A stretch of DNA of 64,000 nucleotides from DAOUAM01 sp034433305 (GTDB lineage: Bacteria; Chloroflexota; Dehalococcoidia; Lucifugimonadales; DAOUAM01). Every line of letters starts with the position of its first letter. Position 1 is the stretch's first letter. The position numbers and the translations under genes are program-made. The notes under the pieces are model-generated. The model was not told where the DNA came from. It did not search any database and saw only the letters and a list, made by a program, of their open reading frames with translations. The DNA is taken from positions 1-64,000 of the forward strand of contig DAOUAM010000087.1 of NCBI GenBank assembly GCA_034433305.1, given 5' to 3'. Positions 41,445 to 49,884 of this stretch are shown here, one piece after another.

Positions 41445-42299
41445 ATGAAGTGGTACATTATTGTCAGTACTATCTTTCTGTTGGGCACCCTGCCCCGAGT
41501 CGCAAGCTCATTGGCGGCGCACCCATTTACGTCTAATCTCACGATGGCGTCCGCCCCGGCAGAGTCATACCAACCAGCGACCAGTCCAACATACGCTACT
41601 CCCTTGCTTTCCCTGGACCCATGGGCTATACCTGAATCGTCGCTTGCCCTCAAGCGGGAAGCCGCTGCAAGACTACAGCCTGCGCCCTCGCAACCAGCTA
41701 CGCCATCCCCTGCGCCTCGGCAAGACGCCTCGGACGCTGAGTGTGTACGCGCGCCTTGGAATGTGCTTCAGTCCGCCTATTTCCCGGACCTGGGGAGCGC
41801 AGTCCGAAGTGCTGATCTTGTGATAAAGGGGAGAGTAATCAGACGCGAGGTGGTCAGGCCCGAAGAGACGAGGGCAATTCCACTGATGGGAGTCCACCAT
41901 GTAGAGGTATTGGAAGTGTTCAAGGGCGGACCCGGCTCGCCCAGAGTGATAGTCCGCGACTCCCACAAGTGCATGGACCTGGATGTTACCTATTACCTGC
42001 TCCTGCGCAGAGTGGCGGAAGGGCGACTGCTCCCGGGTCTTCCTCCTGAGCAGTACGGCAGCTTTGGGTATCGGGGAGAGTTTGCGGTCCGCGATAATCT
42101 CATTGACACTTATGACAAGGTTGACAGGCCCTCTCCTGCCACAGTCACCATTTACAGGGGCATGCCAGAGTCCGCCTTCGTTGAGCGGCTACGCTGGGCG
42201 CTGGACGCCCAGATAGTTGTGATAACGTGCGACGGGCGCAGGACTACCAGGCTGGAGTACCTTTTCAGGGTGCACCAAGAACGCTGTGTCCTGGAGTGA
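41445..42299 (+). CDS. Secreted hypothetical protein with NTR-like domain
   Basis: This 284-residue protein has an N-terminal signal peptide (IIVSTIFLLGTLPRVASSLA), a Pro/Ala/Thr/Ser linker to about residue 90, and a C-terminal domain. The domain reads SADLVIKGRVI...VEVLEVFKG...VTYYLLLRR. This beta-rich pattern resembles the NTR/TIMP-like domains common in bacterial exported proteins; the resemblance is weak and by eye. The three Cys of the domain and one before it could form disulfides. Codon use is less GC-biased than the neighbours. It follows the C10 promoter. Function unknown. Confidence 0.6.
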   Translation: MKWYIIVSTIFLLGTLPRVASSLAAHPFTSNLTMASAPAESYQPATSPTYATPLLSLDPWAIPESSLALKREAAARLQPAPSQPATPSPAPRQDASDAECVRAPWNVLQSAYFPDLGSAVRSADLVIKGRVIRREVVRPEETRAIPLMGVHHVEVLEVFKGGPGSPRVIVRDSHKCMDLDVTYYLLLRRVAEGRLLPGLPPEQYGSFGYRGEFAVRDNLIDTYDKVDRPSPATVTIYRGMPESAFVERLRWALDAQIVVITCDGRRTTRLEYLFRVHQERCVLE

Positions 42300-42355
42300 A
42301 CAGAGCGTGGTATGACTGATTGATTACATCACCCTGATGAGTTAAAGTCTCAAAT

Positions 42356-43078
42356 ATGAGCAGTCCACGTGGTACCAGGATGCTGTCAAGGCGCGCGAAG
42401 ACTGCGCTGGGGCTGCTGATTGGCGCAGTTGCCATTGGTAGCGTGGCAGGGTCCACCCTGGCCTCTGTCATGGCGCAGCCGTCATCAGAAGGAACGCCTG
42501 AAGATATAGGCGCCTTTTTCGCGCCGGCGTACGGCGTCGTCCGACCAGCCAGGTTCCACGCCCTGAAATCGAGGTCTGAGGCCGAAGCAGCGGCTATCAA
42601 AGTCTTTCTGGAACATAATGGCTACCCCAGTGGAATGGGCATAGATGAAAACCTTGTGGTGAAGTCCGCCCAAGGGCTATTTTCGGGAGCAAAGGGGGGC
42701 TTTTCAAAAGATGGAACGTGGGATATCCACAATCGCAATATCTGGGTAGTAGTCCTCTATGATGTACCAGTCACTGTGCCGTGCGGCCCGAGAGCTGAAT
42801 CTTGTGAAGGGCAACCCCCTCCAAGCTTTGCTGTCGCCATAGACGCGGACACCGGCGAAGTCCTCAGCACCGAATTGCTCGGCAATGGACATCCCAGCGC
42901 CAGATGGACTCCGATAATCAGGAGGATGCAGGAGGCAAGAGCGGCCCCCACGCCGAGTCCATATGAGACAGGCATTATGCCAACCTTGCCTTGCACCACG
43001 TCTTCAGGTACCGCCGGGCATGGCCTGGTCAAGGAGGGCGGCCCCACCCCTACTCCTGTTCCTGCATGTCCTCCCTAA
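42356..43078 (+). CDS. Secreted hypothetical protein with Pro/Thr-rich tail
   Basis: This 240-residue protein starts with a basic segment and one hydrophobic stretch (LGLLIGAVAIGSVAGSTLA), then a globular domain. Residues WVVVLYDVPVTVP and FAVAIDADTGEVLS resemble the strands of PepSY-like domains. A tail of Pro and Thr (PTPTPVP) ends in Cys-Pro-Pro. It begins 57 bases after the previous secreted protein on the same strand, has similar composition, and probably belongs to the same unit. A strong terminator follows at once. Function unknown. Confidence 0.6.
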   Translation: MSSPRGTRMLSRRAKTALGLLIGAVAIGSVAGSTLASVMAQPSSEGTPEDIGAFFAPAYGVVRPARFHALKSRSEAEAAAIKVFLEHNGYPSGMGIDENLVVKSAQGLFSGAKGGFSKDGTWDIHNRNIWVVVLYDVPVTVPCGPRAESCEGQPPPSFAVAIDADTGEVLSTELLGNGHPSARWTPIIRRMQEARAAPTPSPYETGIMPTLPCTTSSGTAGHGLVKEGGPTPTPVPACPP

Positions 43079-43079
43079 G

Positions 43080-43122
43080 AAGGATGGCCTGCTCTCGCCG
43101 ACAGTGAGAGCAGGCCATCCTT
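43080..43122. terminator. Strong bidirectional hairpin terminator
   Basis: A perfect 17-bp stem (43080-43096 with 43106-43122, 9-base loop) starts right after the stop of the second secreted-protein gene and precedes the convergent nadA stop. It is the longest perfect stem between convergent genes here. Confidence 0.8.
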
Positions 43123-43144
43123 GTCAGTCCCGGTGAGTTTTCAC

Positions 43145-44350
43145 CTACACCGCGGCCAGCATGCGTTCCAGGGCTACCCTGGCGTGGCGCTTCGTCTCCT
43201 CGTCCACGGTGATCTGGTTCACCACCTCGCCTTGCAGCAGGTTGTCCAGCACCCAGGACAGGTAGGCCGGGTGGATGCGGTACATGGTGGAGCAGGGGCA
43301 CACCACCGGGTCCAGGCAGAACACCAGCTTGTCCGGGTTCTCCTGGGCGATGCGGTTGACCAGGCTTATCTCGGTGCCCACGGCCCACTTGCTGCCCGGC
43401 GGCGACTCCTTGATGACCTTGACGATGTACTCGGTGGAGCCGTTGCAGTCCGCCGCCTGCACCACCTCCATGAAGCACTCGGGGTGCACCACGACCTTGA
43501 TGTCCGGGTAGCGTTTGCGGGCCTCCTGTATCTGGGCCACGGTGAAGCGCGTATGCACCGAGCAGTGGCCCTGCCACAGGATGAGCCTGGCCCGCCGCAG
43601 CGCCTCCTCCGTATGGCCACCCAGGGGCTTGAAGGGATTCCAGACCAGCATCTCCTCCAGCTTGATGCCCAGCTTGAGGCCAGTGTTGCGGCCCAGGTGC
43701 TGGTCGGGCAGGAAGAAGATGCGTGGCCCGCGCTCCAGCGCCCACTTGAAGGTGGCCGGCGCGTTGGTGGAGGTACAAACGATGCCGTTGTTGCGGCCGC
43801 ACAGCGCCTTGATGGCCGCCGTGGAGTTCATGTAGGTGATGGGTATGACCTCGCCCTCGCCCAGGACCTCCTGCAGGGTGTCCCAGCAGTCCAGGACGTC
43901 GTCAATGTAGGCCATGTCGGCCATGGAGCAGCCGGCGGTGAGGTTGGGCAGGACAACCTTCTGGTGAGGCTGGCACAGGATACAGGCCGTCTCGGCCATG
44001 AAGTGGACGCCGCAGAAGACGATGTACTCGGCCTCGCGCTGGGACGCGGCGAACTGGGACAGCTTGAAGGAGTCGCCCCGGTGGTCGGCGAACCTGATGA
44101 TCTCGTTGCGCTGGTAGTGGTGGCCCAGGATGACCACGCGGGCGCCCAGGGCTTTCCGGGCCTCGGCGATGCGTGCCTCCAGCTCTTCAGGCTTGAGCTT
44201 GAGGTACGAGATGGGTAGCTTCTGCCACCGGACACCAGCCTTGAACTCTTCCTCCAGGGTCCTGGACTTGAGCTGCTCGTCCGTCTGGCAGAAAGCCGAC
44301 TGCTCTATCTCGGTGATGGGTACGGTAGGTACCTTGAGCCTTGTCACCAT
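43145..44350 (-). CDS. nadA: Quinolinate synthase
   Basis: This 401-residue enzyme condenses iminoaspartate with dihydroxyacetone phosphate. It contains the conserved LGHHYQRNEIIRFAD start, the FCGVHFMAETA, MNSTAAIKA, HPECF and DPVVCPCSTMYR blocks. Cysteines in the first and last of these, plus one between, would hold the 4Fe-4S cluster. It begins 28 bases after the miaB stop, so the two iron-sulfur enzymes form an operon. The C-terminal part is of the longer NadA type. Confidence 0.95.
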   Translation of the reverse strand: MVTRLKVPTVPITEIEQSAFCQTDEQLKSRTLEEEFKAGVRWQKLPISYLKLKPEELEARIAEARKALGARVVILGHHYQRNEIIRFADHRGDSFKLSQFAASQREAEYIVFCGVHFMAETACILCQPHQKVVLPNLTAGCSMADMAYIDDVLDCWDTLQEVLGEGEVIPITYMNSTAAIKALCGRNNGIVCTSTNAPATFKWALERGPRIFFLPDQHLGRNTGLKLGIKLEEMLVWNPFKPLGGHTEEALRRARLILWQGHCSVHTRFTVAQIQEARKRYPDIKVVVHPECFMEVVQAADCNGSTEYIVKVIKESPPGSKWAVGTEISLVNRIAQENPDKLVFCLDPVVCPCSTMYRIHPAYLSWVLDNLLQGEVVNQITVDEETKRHARVALERMLAAV

Positions 44351-44378
44351 GCGGCCAACTCCTCCTAACCCCGGCTCC

Positions 44379-45653
44379 CTACTTCACGCGAGTGCCCTGC
44401 AGAGACCAGGGGCCCGTCTTGTCTATTTTGACCTGCACGACCTCGCCCGTCAGGTCCTCATCGTCCTCGAAGAACACCAACTTGTCGTTCCTGTTGCGGC
44501 CCTGCCACCTGTCCTTCTTCTTGCCTTCTACCAGCACCTCCACTGTCTGCCCTTGCAGGCTGGCGTTGATTTCGGCGGCGATCTGCTCCTGTAGCTGCTC
44601 GATGGCCTCCAGGCGCGCCTTCTTCTCCTCCAGGGGCACATCGTCCGCCATCATGCGCGCCGCGATGGTGCCCTCGCGGGTGGAGTAGGCGGCCACATGC
44701 ACCTTATCGAAGCGGATGTCCCGGATAAGCTGTAGCGTCTGCTCAAACTGCTCCCGGGTCTCCCCGCAGAAGCCGACGATGACATCAGTGCTCAGGGACA
44801 CGCCGGGTACCCTGGCCCGTATTTTGTCTATCAACCGGCGATAATCGGCATTGGTGTAGCCCCTGCGCATGCGCTGCAGGACCTCGTCGTCCCCGGCCTG
44901 GAAGGGCAGGTTGACGTGCTCGCACACCTTGTCCAGGGACGCCACGGCGTCAATGATGTGGTCGCTCATGTCGTTGGGATGGGAGGTCAGGAAGCGGATG
45001 CGCTTCAGGCCCTCCACCTCGTTGACGGCGGCCAGCAAGTCGCCCAGGTCTGGCCTGCCCGGCAGGTCGTGGCCATAGGAGTCCACGTTCTGGCCCAGCA
45101 GGGTGACCTCCTTGACGCCCCGTTGCGCCAGCAACTCGGCCTCGCGCACTATATCTTCGATGGGCCGGCTGACCTCGCGCCCGCGCCGGTAAGGGATGAT
45201 GCAGAAGGTGCAGAACTTGTCGCAGCCATGGATGATGGGAATGTAGGTGGCGACGGCCGGCCTGGCCATCAGCGACCCCACGCAGCCTTCCGGGTCAATG
45301 CCCAGGCGCTCGCCCAGCAGGTCAACCAGCGGCTGGTACTGCTGCGGGCGCATGAACACGTCTACAAAGGGGAAGCGCCGCTCCAGGGTGGTCGTTTTGG
45401 GACCTACCATGCATCCCATGAGGGCCACCACCTTCTCGGGATGGGCGCGCTTGATGGGCTTGACCAGGCCCAGCATCCCAACGACCTTGTCCTCGGCGCT
45501 CTGCCTGACGACGCAGCTATTGAGGACAATGACGTCGGCATCCTTGGGGGAGTCGGTGGGAAGCAGGCCCATCTGGCCCAAGGCGCTTTCCAGGCGCTCC
45601 GAGTCGGCCTTGTTCATCTGGCAGCCAATAGTCCAGATGTAGTAGCTATTCAT
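44379..45653 (-). CDS. miaB: tRNA-2-methylthio-N6-dimethylallyladenosine synthase
   Basis: This 424-residue radical SAM methylthiotransferase shows an N-terminal MTTase domain (IGCQMNKADSERL...LNSCVVRQSAEDK...MGCM) with three cluster cysteines. The radical SAM motif is CDKFCTFC, followed by a C-terminal TRAM domain. It adds a methylthio group to i6A37 of tRNAs. It is cotranscribed with nadA. tRNA-Ser lies just upstream on the same strand. Confidence 0.93.
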   Translation of the reverse strand: MNSYYIWTIGCQMNKADSERLESALGQMGLLPTDSPKDADVIVLNSCVVRQSAEDKVVGMLGLVKPIKRAHPEKVVALMGCMVGPKTTTLERRFPFVDVFMRPQQYQPLVDLLGERLGIDPEGCVGSLMARPAVATYIPIIHGCDKFCTFCIIPYRRGREVSRPIEDIVREAELLAQRGVKEVTLLGQNVDSYGHDLPGRPDLGDLLAAVNEVEGLKRIRFLTSHPNDMSDHIIDAVASLDKVCEHVNLPFQAGDDEVLQRMRRGYTNADYRRLIDKIRARVPGVSLSTDVIVGFCGETREQFEQTLQLIRDIRFDKVHVAAYSTREGTIAARMMADDVPLEEKKARLEAIEQLQEQIAAEINASLQGQTVEVLVEGKKKDRWQGRNRNDKLVFFEDDEDLTGEVVQVKIDKTGPWSLQGTRVK

Positions 45654-45691
45654 GTGCTGGCCAGTTCTGCGAGGTTGTCACATATAAAAAG

Positions 45692-45783
45692 TGGCGGAGG
45701 GAATGGGATTCGAACCCATGAGGGGCATTTCTGCCCCCAACCGCTTAGCAGGCGGCCGCACTAGACCACTATGCGATCCCTCC
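45692..45783 (-). tRNA. tRNA-Ser (anticodon GCT)
   Basis: The minus strand folds as a class II tRNA. It has acceptor GGAGGGA/TCCCTCC, anticodon loop CTGCTAA, a long variable arm (GGGGGCAGAAATGCCCCT) and a T-loop with GGTTCGAATCCC. Discriminator G and an encoded CCA (45692-45694) are present. The long arm and GCT anticodon identify tRNA-Ser. It ends about 40 bases before miaB. Confidence 0.95.
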
Positions 45784-45795
45784 GGCCTCGCTAGT

Positions 45796-45824
45796 AATAT
45801 AGCAGAGATGCACTCACTCTGCAA
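45796..45824 (-). promoter_or_regulatory. Promoter of tRNA-Ser
   Basis: On the minus strand TTGCAG (45819-45824), a 17-base spacer and TATATT (45796-45801) lie 12 bases before the tRNA 5' end. Confidence 0.65.
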
Positions 45825-46083
45825 GGAGCGAGTTTGTGATTTTCGGCACTATTCGCGGATTCAGCTAGGATTTCAACAAAATTTTCCGCTCTTACGACTT
45901 TTTCCGTACACATGCGTTTTTGGTGGAACACATTGGCAACGCTCTTGTAGAAAGTTTCACAAAGAAGCGTCAAATTTCGCGCCTCGCGCGGCCCGTTGCG
46001 TAATCGGCCTGTGGCGCGGACAGTCCCACGCCTGTCATGGAGACGCCCATGGCACCGGGCTTGGGGCACGGCAGCGACCACCG
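45825..46083. other. AT-rich gap without a recognised gene
   Basis: The stretch 45840-45990 is clearly poorer in GC than the surroundings, with runs of T and A on both strands. I see no coding frame with normal codon use and no obvious hairpin. It may hold upstream activating sequence for the tRNA-Ser promoter or remains of transferred DNA. Confidence 0.4.
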
Positions 46084-46440
46084 TCACCTTACCAGCGCCA
46101 GCACCACAGCCGCCGAGGCTGCCACAAGGGCGCCGCTTGAAAGCCAGAGCAGCACCGTAAGGCGCGCGCTTACCGAGCGGAGGCCCTGGGACAGCGCCTC
46201 TTCCTGCTGCGCCATCCGGGCGATAAGCTCGGCCTGTCTGGTCTGGCTGCCTTCCAGCGCCTCCAGCCGCGCTCTCAGGTCAGCGACGGCGCTGGCCAGG
46301 TCGGCCCCGGGCGCCGCCTCAGTCTGCCGGCGATGGCGCTTGCTCAGGCCCTCGTACAGCCGGCGCGCCGATTCCACTATGGTGGGCGCCGCCAGCAGGA
46401 TGTCCTTCCACGGCACCGCGCCCAGGCCGGCCACATCCAC
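46084..46440 (-). CDS. Small coiled-coil membrane protein
   Basis: This 118-residue protein has an N-terminal amphipathic region, a charged coiled coil (ADLRARLEALEGSQTRQAELIARMAQQEEAL) and one C-terminal membrane span (LTVLLWLSSGALVAASAAVVLALV). Tail-anchored layout with the coil in the cytosol. It starts 16 bases after moaE in the same direction, so it is probably cotranscribed with the molybdopterin genes. Family not recognised. Confidence 0.65.
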   Translation of the reverse strand: MDVAGLGAVPWKDILLAAPTIVESARRLYEGLSKRHRRQTEAAPGADLASAVADLRARLEALEGSQTRQAELIARMAQQEEALSQGLRSVSARLTVLLWLSSGALVAASAAVVLALVR

Positions 46441-46456
46441 CTTGCACCCTCCTCGG

Positions 46457-46906
46457 CTATTGCCTCGATGGGACGGCCTGCGCCGGCTCCCAGCCCTCCT
46501 CCTGGCTGCCCACCCAGACCTCGCCGCCCTCGAAGAACTCCTTCTTCCAGATGGGGACTATCTGCTTGATGCGGTCAACGCTGTAGGCACAGGCGGCGAA
46601 GGCCTCCTTCCGGTGGGGAGCGGCCACAGCCACCACCAGGCTTATCTCGCCGATCTCCAGGCGGCCCAGGCGGTGGGCTATAGCCACGTCCTCCACTTTC
46701 CAGCGCGCCCTGATCTCCTGGACTATCTCGGCCAGCTTGGCATCGGCCATGGGACGGTAGGCCTCGTACTCCAGGAACAGCACCTTGCGGTTGGCCGTCT
46801 GGTCGCGCGTGGTGCCCAGGAAAGTCACCACCGCGCCGTTGGAAGGCTTTCTTACCCTGGCGGTGATGGCCTCCGGGTCCAGGGGCTGGTAGGTAATCTC
46901 AATCAT
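46457..46906 (-). CDS. moaE: Molybdopterin synthase catalytic subunit MoaE
   Basis: This 149-residue protein adds dithiolene sulfurs to precursor Z using thiocarboxylated MoaD. Characteristic parts are GAVVTFLGTTRDQ, LEYEAYRPMADAKL, AIAHRLGRLEIGEISLVVAVAAPHR and the lysine segment VPIWKKEFFEGGEVWV. Its start overlaps the moaD stop by 8 bases. It would serve molybdoenzymes such as the Cox-type proteins near 61 kb. Confidence 0.94.
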   Translation of the reverse strand: MIEITYQPLDPEAITARVRKPSNGAVVTFLGTTRDQTANRKVLFLEYEAYRPMADAKLAEIVQEIRARWKVEDVAIAHRLGRLEIGEISLVVAVAAPHRKEAFAACAYSVDRIKQIVPIWKKEFFEGGEVWVGSQEEGWEPAQAVPSRQ

Positions 46907-47189
46907 CTACGCCTCCGCTGACCGGTGGAATGAGCGCCACCTCGTCGCCATCGTGCAGGGTGTGGCCGTGGTCACAGTACTCCTGGTTGACGGCCACCAC
47001 CAGCCGGGCCGGGTCCCGGATGAGCCTGGGGTAGCGCCGGACCATCTCCGAGGCCAGGTCTCCCACGCGAGCGCCCTCGGGCAGCTCCAGCGCTACCTCA
47101 CCCTGCCCTACCCTCTCCCGGTAGGCGGCGAACAGCTTCACCTGGACTCTCAGGGCGCGGCCTCCTGTTGCGATGGCTTCACCGTCCAT
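46899..47189 (-). CDS. moaD: Molybdopterin synthase sulfur carrier subunit MoaD
   Basis: This ubiquitin-like sulfur carrier has the pattern VQVKLFAAYRERVG...GDEVALIPPVSGG. The usual C-terminal Gly-Gly is followed by three extra residues, Val-Asp-Asp, before the stop, which needs trimming or an unusual mechanism. The start is unclear. The ATG at 47189 overlaps a TATAAT-like -10, whereas a CTG at 47153 with GGAGG upstream gives a standard 84-residue MoaD. It overlaps moaE and is 17 bases after the gamma-glutamyltransferase stop. Confidence 0.85.
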   Translation of the reverse strand: MDGEAIATGGRALRVQVKLFAAYRERVGQGEVALELPEGARVGDLASEMVRRYPRLIRDPARLVVAVNQEYCDHGHTLHDGDEVALIPPVSGGVDD

Positions 47190-47206
47190 TATACCAGGCG
47201 GGCCTG

Positions 47207-48955
47207 CTATCGCCCCATGCAATAGGTGTCGCGCCTGGGATCGGCGCCGCCCTTGAGGACGCCCGATTCCTGGTCAACCACGATGGCGGCCAGCCCGCCC
47301 ATGGCGCCCGTCCACTCGTTGACCACGCGCACGTCGTGGCCGCGCCTGGCCAGCTCCGCGACAGTGTCCTGGGGTATGCGTCCCTCCAGGTTCAGGCGGC
47401 CCGGCAGGTAGGTGTGGGGCCAGAAGGAGTTGGGGTAATTCCAGGGCACGAAGCGCGGCTCCTCGATGGCCTGCTGCGGTTCCATGCCAAACTCCACGAT
47501 GTTGAGGAAGAGCTGAAGCATGGCCGGGCACTGAGCGTCGCCGCCCGGCGTGCCGAAGGGCATGAGCAGCCTGCCGTCCTTGAAGGCCATGGCCGGGTTG
47601 GGCGTCAGCCGGGGGCGTTTCCAGGGCTGCAGGCTGGAGGGGTGCTCGGGGTCCAGCCAGCTCTGGGTGCCTCGGTTGGAGATGAGGAGGCCCAGCCCGG
47701 GCACTATGGGGCTGCCAAACAGGCCATCGCTGGGCGTGGCCGAGAAGGCGTTGCCCCAGCGGTCCACCACGCAGGTGTAGCTGGTGTCCTGCTCCGAGCC
47801 GCCCGTCACAGGCGACGGCTGCCGCAGGCCGGCCCTCCGGCCTGGCCTGCCCTGGTAGGCCCAGGCGTCGCCGGGAGGCGGCATTTCGGGAAAAGCCTTG
47901 CCCATGTCTATGGCCTGGCGCCGCTCCCGGGCGTAGCCCTCAGATACCAGCCCCTCTATGGGCACGTCCACCAGGTCGGGGTCGCCGTAGTAGTGATGGC
48001 GGTCGGAGAAGGCCAGGTCCAGGGCCTGGGACACCAGGTGAATGTAGTCCGGGCTGTTGTGCCCCAGGGACTTGAGGTCGTCGCCCTCCAGCAGCTTCAG
48101 CGTCTCGGCTGTCACCGGCCCCTGGCACCACGGGCCGCAGGTGTACACGGTGTACTCGCGGTACTGGACGGCCACCGGCGGCTCCAGCTTCACCGAGAAG
48201 TCCTTCAGGTCCTGGAGCGTCAGCAGGCCGCCCTGCTGCTGGCTGAAGCGCGCCATCTCCTCGGCGATGTCGCCCTTGTAGAAGTAGTCCCGCGCCGCGC
48301 GGATGGCCGCCTCGCGCCCCTTGTGGGCGCTGGCCCGCTCCACCTCAATGAGGCGACGGAAGGTGTGGGCCAGGTCCTTCTGCACCAGGCGCTGGCCCGT
48401 CTTCGGCACCTGGCCGCCAGGCATGAAGATGTCCCTGGTGGACGGCCATGCGGCCAGGTTGCCCTCGCCCGTCTCCTCGGAGCGCCCCAGGGAGCGCTGG
48501 ACGATGGGGGACAGCGGGAAGCCGTTCTCGGCCAACTCCAGTGCCGGCTGGACCACCTGCTGGAAGGTCATGGTGCCGTACTTCTCCAGGGCCGTCAGCC
48601 AGGCGTCCGGCGCAGCCGGCGTCACGCACCGCAGGATGCCCACTGGTATCTGGCCCCTGGCGTGCTGGCGAAAGTAGTCAATGGACGCCGCCCTGGGCCA
48701 GCGCCCCAGGCCGCTGATGGTGACCACCGAGCCAGAGGCCGCGTGGTAGACCATGATGGGCGCGACGCCGCCGAAGTTGGTGGCGTGAGGCAGCACCACG
48801 TTGATCACGATGCCCGACGCCACGCCAGCGTCAATGGCGTTGCCTCCCTCCTCCAGGATGCGGTAGCCCGCCGCCGCGGCCAGGTAATGGCCCGACGACA
48901 CCATGTGCGTTGTGCCCATGATGGTAGGCCGGTAGCTGTCAATCCCTCGCGTCAT
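47207..48955 (-). CDS. Gamma-glutamyltransferase family protein
   Basis: This 582-residue protein has the N-terminal ASGHYLAAAAGYRILEEGGNAIDA block and the central autoprocessing site. The latter reads QDTSYTCVVDRWGN; family members usually have TTH around the nucleophile Thr, so Thr is kept but the next two residues differ. GTPGGDAQ follows near the C terminus. It would cleave gamma-glutamyl amides or related acyl compounds after self-cleavage into two subunits. No signal peptide is visible, so it may be cytosolic. The start at 48955 has AGGAGGG upstream. Confidence 0.85.
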   Translation of the reverse strand: MTRGIDSYRPTIMGTTHMVSSGHYLAAAAGYRILEEGGNAIDAGVASGIVINVVLPHATNFGGVAPIMVYHAASGSVVTISGLGRWPRAASIDYFRQHARGQIPVGILRCVTPAAPDAWLTALEKYGTMTFQQVVQPALELAENGFPLSPIVQRSLGRSEETGEGNLAAWPSTRDIFMPGGQVPKTGQRLVQKDLAHTFRRLIEVERASAHKGREAAIRAARDYFYKGDIAEEMARFSQQQGGLLTLQDLKDFSVKLEPPVAVQYREYTVYTCGPWCQGPVTAETLKLLEGDDLKSLGHNSPDYIHLVSQALDLAFSDRHHYYGDPDLVDVPIEGLVSEGYARERRQAIDMGKAFPEMPPPGDAWAYQGRPGRRAGLRQPSPVTGGSEQDTSYTCVVDRWGNAFSATPSDGLFGSPIVPGLGLLISNRGTQSWLDPEHPSSLQPWKRPRLTPNPAMAFKDGRLLMPFGTPGGDAQCPAMLQLFLNIVEFGMEPQQAIEEPRFVPWNYPNSFWPHTYLPGRLNLEGRIPQDTVAELARRGHDVRVVNEWTGAMGGLAAIVVDQESGVLKGGADPRRDTYCMGR

Positions 48956-49072
48956 AGCTGCCCTCCTCCTGCTGGTCCAGTCTCCCCCGTACCTGGTACA
49001 CACAGCCGGGATCGAGCGGCGCGCGTGGCGCCGATGGCGGGCCGCTGGCGGTCATCCTCCCTGGCGCAGCGG

Positions 49073-49816
49073 TCAGTAGGCGTACTCGCCGCCGTTGACG
49101 TGCAGGGTCTGTCCAGTAATGTAGCCTGCCTCGTCGGAGGCCAGGAAGGCACAGGTGCGGGCGATCTCCTCTGGCAGGCCGAGCCGTTTCAAGGGAATCC
49201 CGTCCACTCGCTGGGGCGCGTGGGGACTCTGGGGGCCGGCGCGGGCAGTGTCTATGGCCCCAGGCACGATGTGGTTGACCAGGATGTTGTAGGGTGCAAG
49301 CTCCACGGCCAGCGCCCGCGTCAGGCCAATGGCGCCCATCTTGGAGGCGCAGACGTGCGCCCACTGGGCGCGTCCCTTGAAGGCGTTGAGGCCGGAGACG
49401 TTGATGATGCGCCCGCCGCCGCTGGCGATCATGCTGGGCACCACGGCTTTGCAGCAGTAGAAGGGACCGTCCAGGTTCACGGCCAGCACCTGCCGCCACT
49501 GGTCCACGGTAAGGCTGGTGAAGGGCGCGGCCTGGCGCAGGCCGGCGTTGTTCACCAGGATGTCAATGCGCCCGAACTCGGCCAGGGCCTGCTCCACCAT
49601 GCGCTCCACCTGCTGCTGGTCGCCCACGTCGGCCAGGACGGCGATAGCCTTGACGCCCAGCTCCCTGGCCTCTCCGGCGACGGCCTCGGCCTCCTGCCGG
49701 TTGGCGCGGGCGTTGACTACCACGTTGGCCCCTCGGCGGGCGAACTCCAGCGCCGTCGCCCTGCCGATGTTCCGGCCCGAGCCTGTCACCAGCGCAACCT
49801 TTCCCTCGAGGACCAC
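49073..49816 (-). CDS. Short-chain dehydrogenase/reductase lacking the catalytic Tyr
   Basis: This 247-residue SDR has the cofactor loop TGSGRNIGRA (11-20), NNAG (89-92), Ser141 and Lys159. The YxxxK motif reads VCASK, with Val155 in place of the catalytic tyrosine. The fold is intact (VNGGEYAY at the end resembles FabG-like proteins). It may still bind NAD(P) but should catalyse poorly by the usual mechanism, or the protein uses His154 or another base. It lies upstream of the gamma-glutamyltransferase in the same direction, with a 117-base gap. Confidence 0.8.
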   Translation of the reverse strand: MVLEGKVALVTGSGRNIGRATALEFARRGANVVVNARANRQEAEAVAGEARELGVKAIAVLADVGDQQQVERMVEQALAEFGRIDILVNNAGLRQAAPFTSLTVDQWRQVLAVNLDGPFYCCKAVVPSMIASGGGRIINVSGLNAFKGRAQWAHVCASKMGAIGLTRALAVELAPYNILVNHIVPGAIDTARAGPQSPHAPQRVDGIPLKRLGLPEEIARTCAFLASDEAGYITGQTLHVNGGEYAY

Positions 49817-49884
49817 TGCTCTTCCTCCCCTGTGCTTCTTTCGACGGGCTACAGCAGCGTTTGCAGGGCTGGCGCTCCAGAGCG

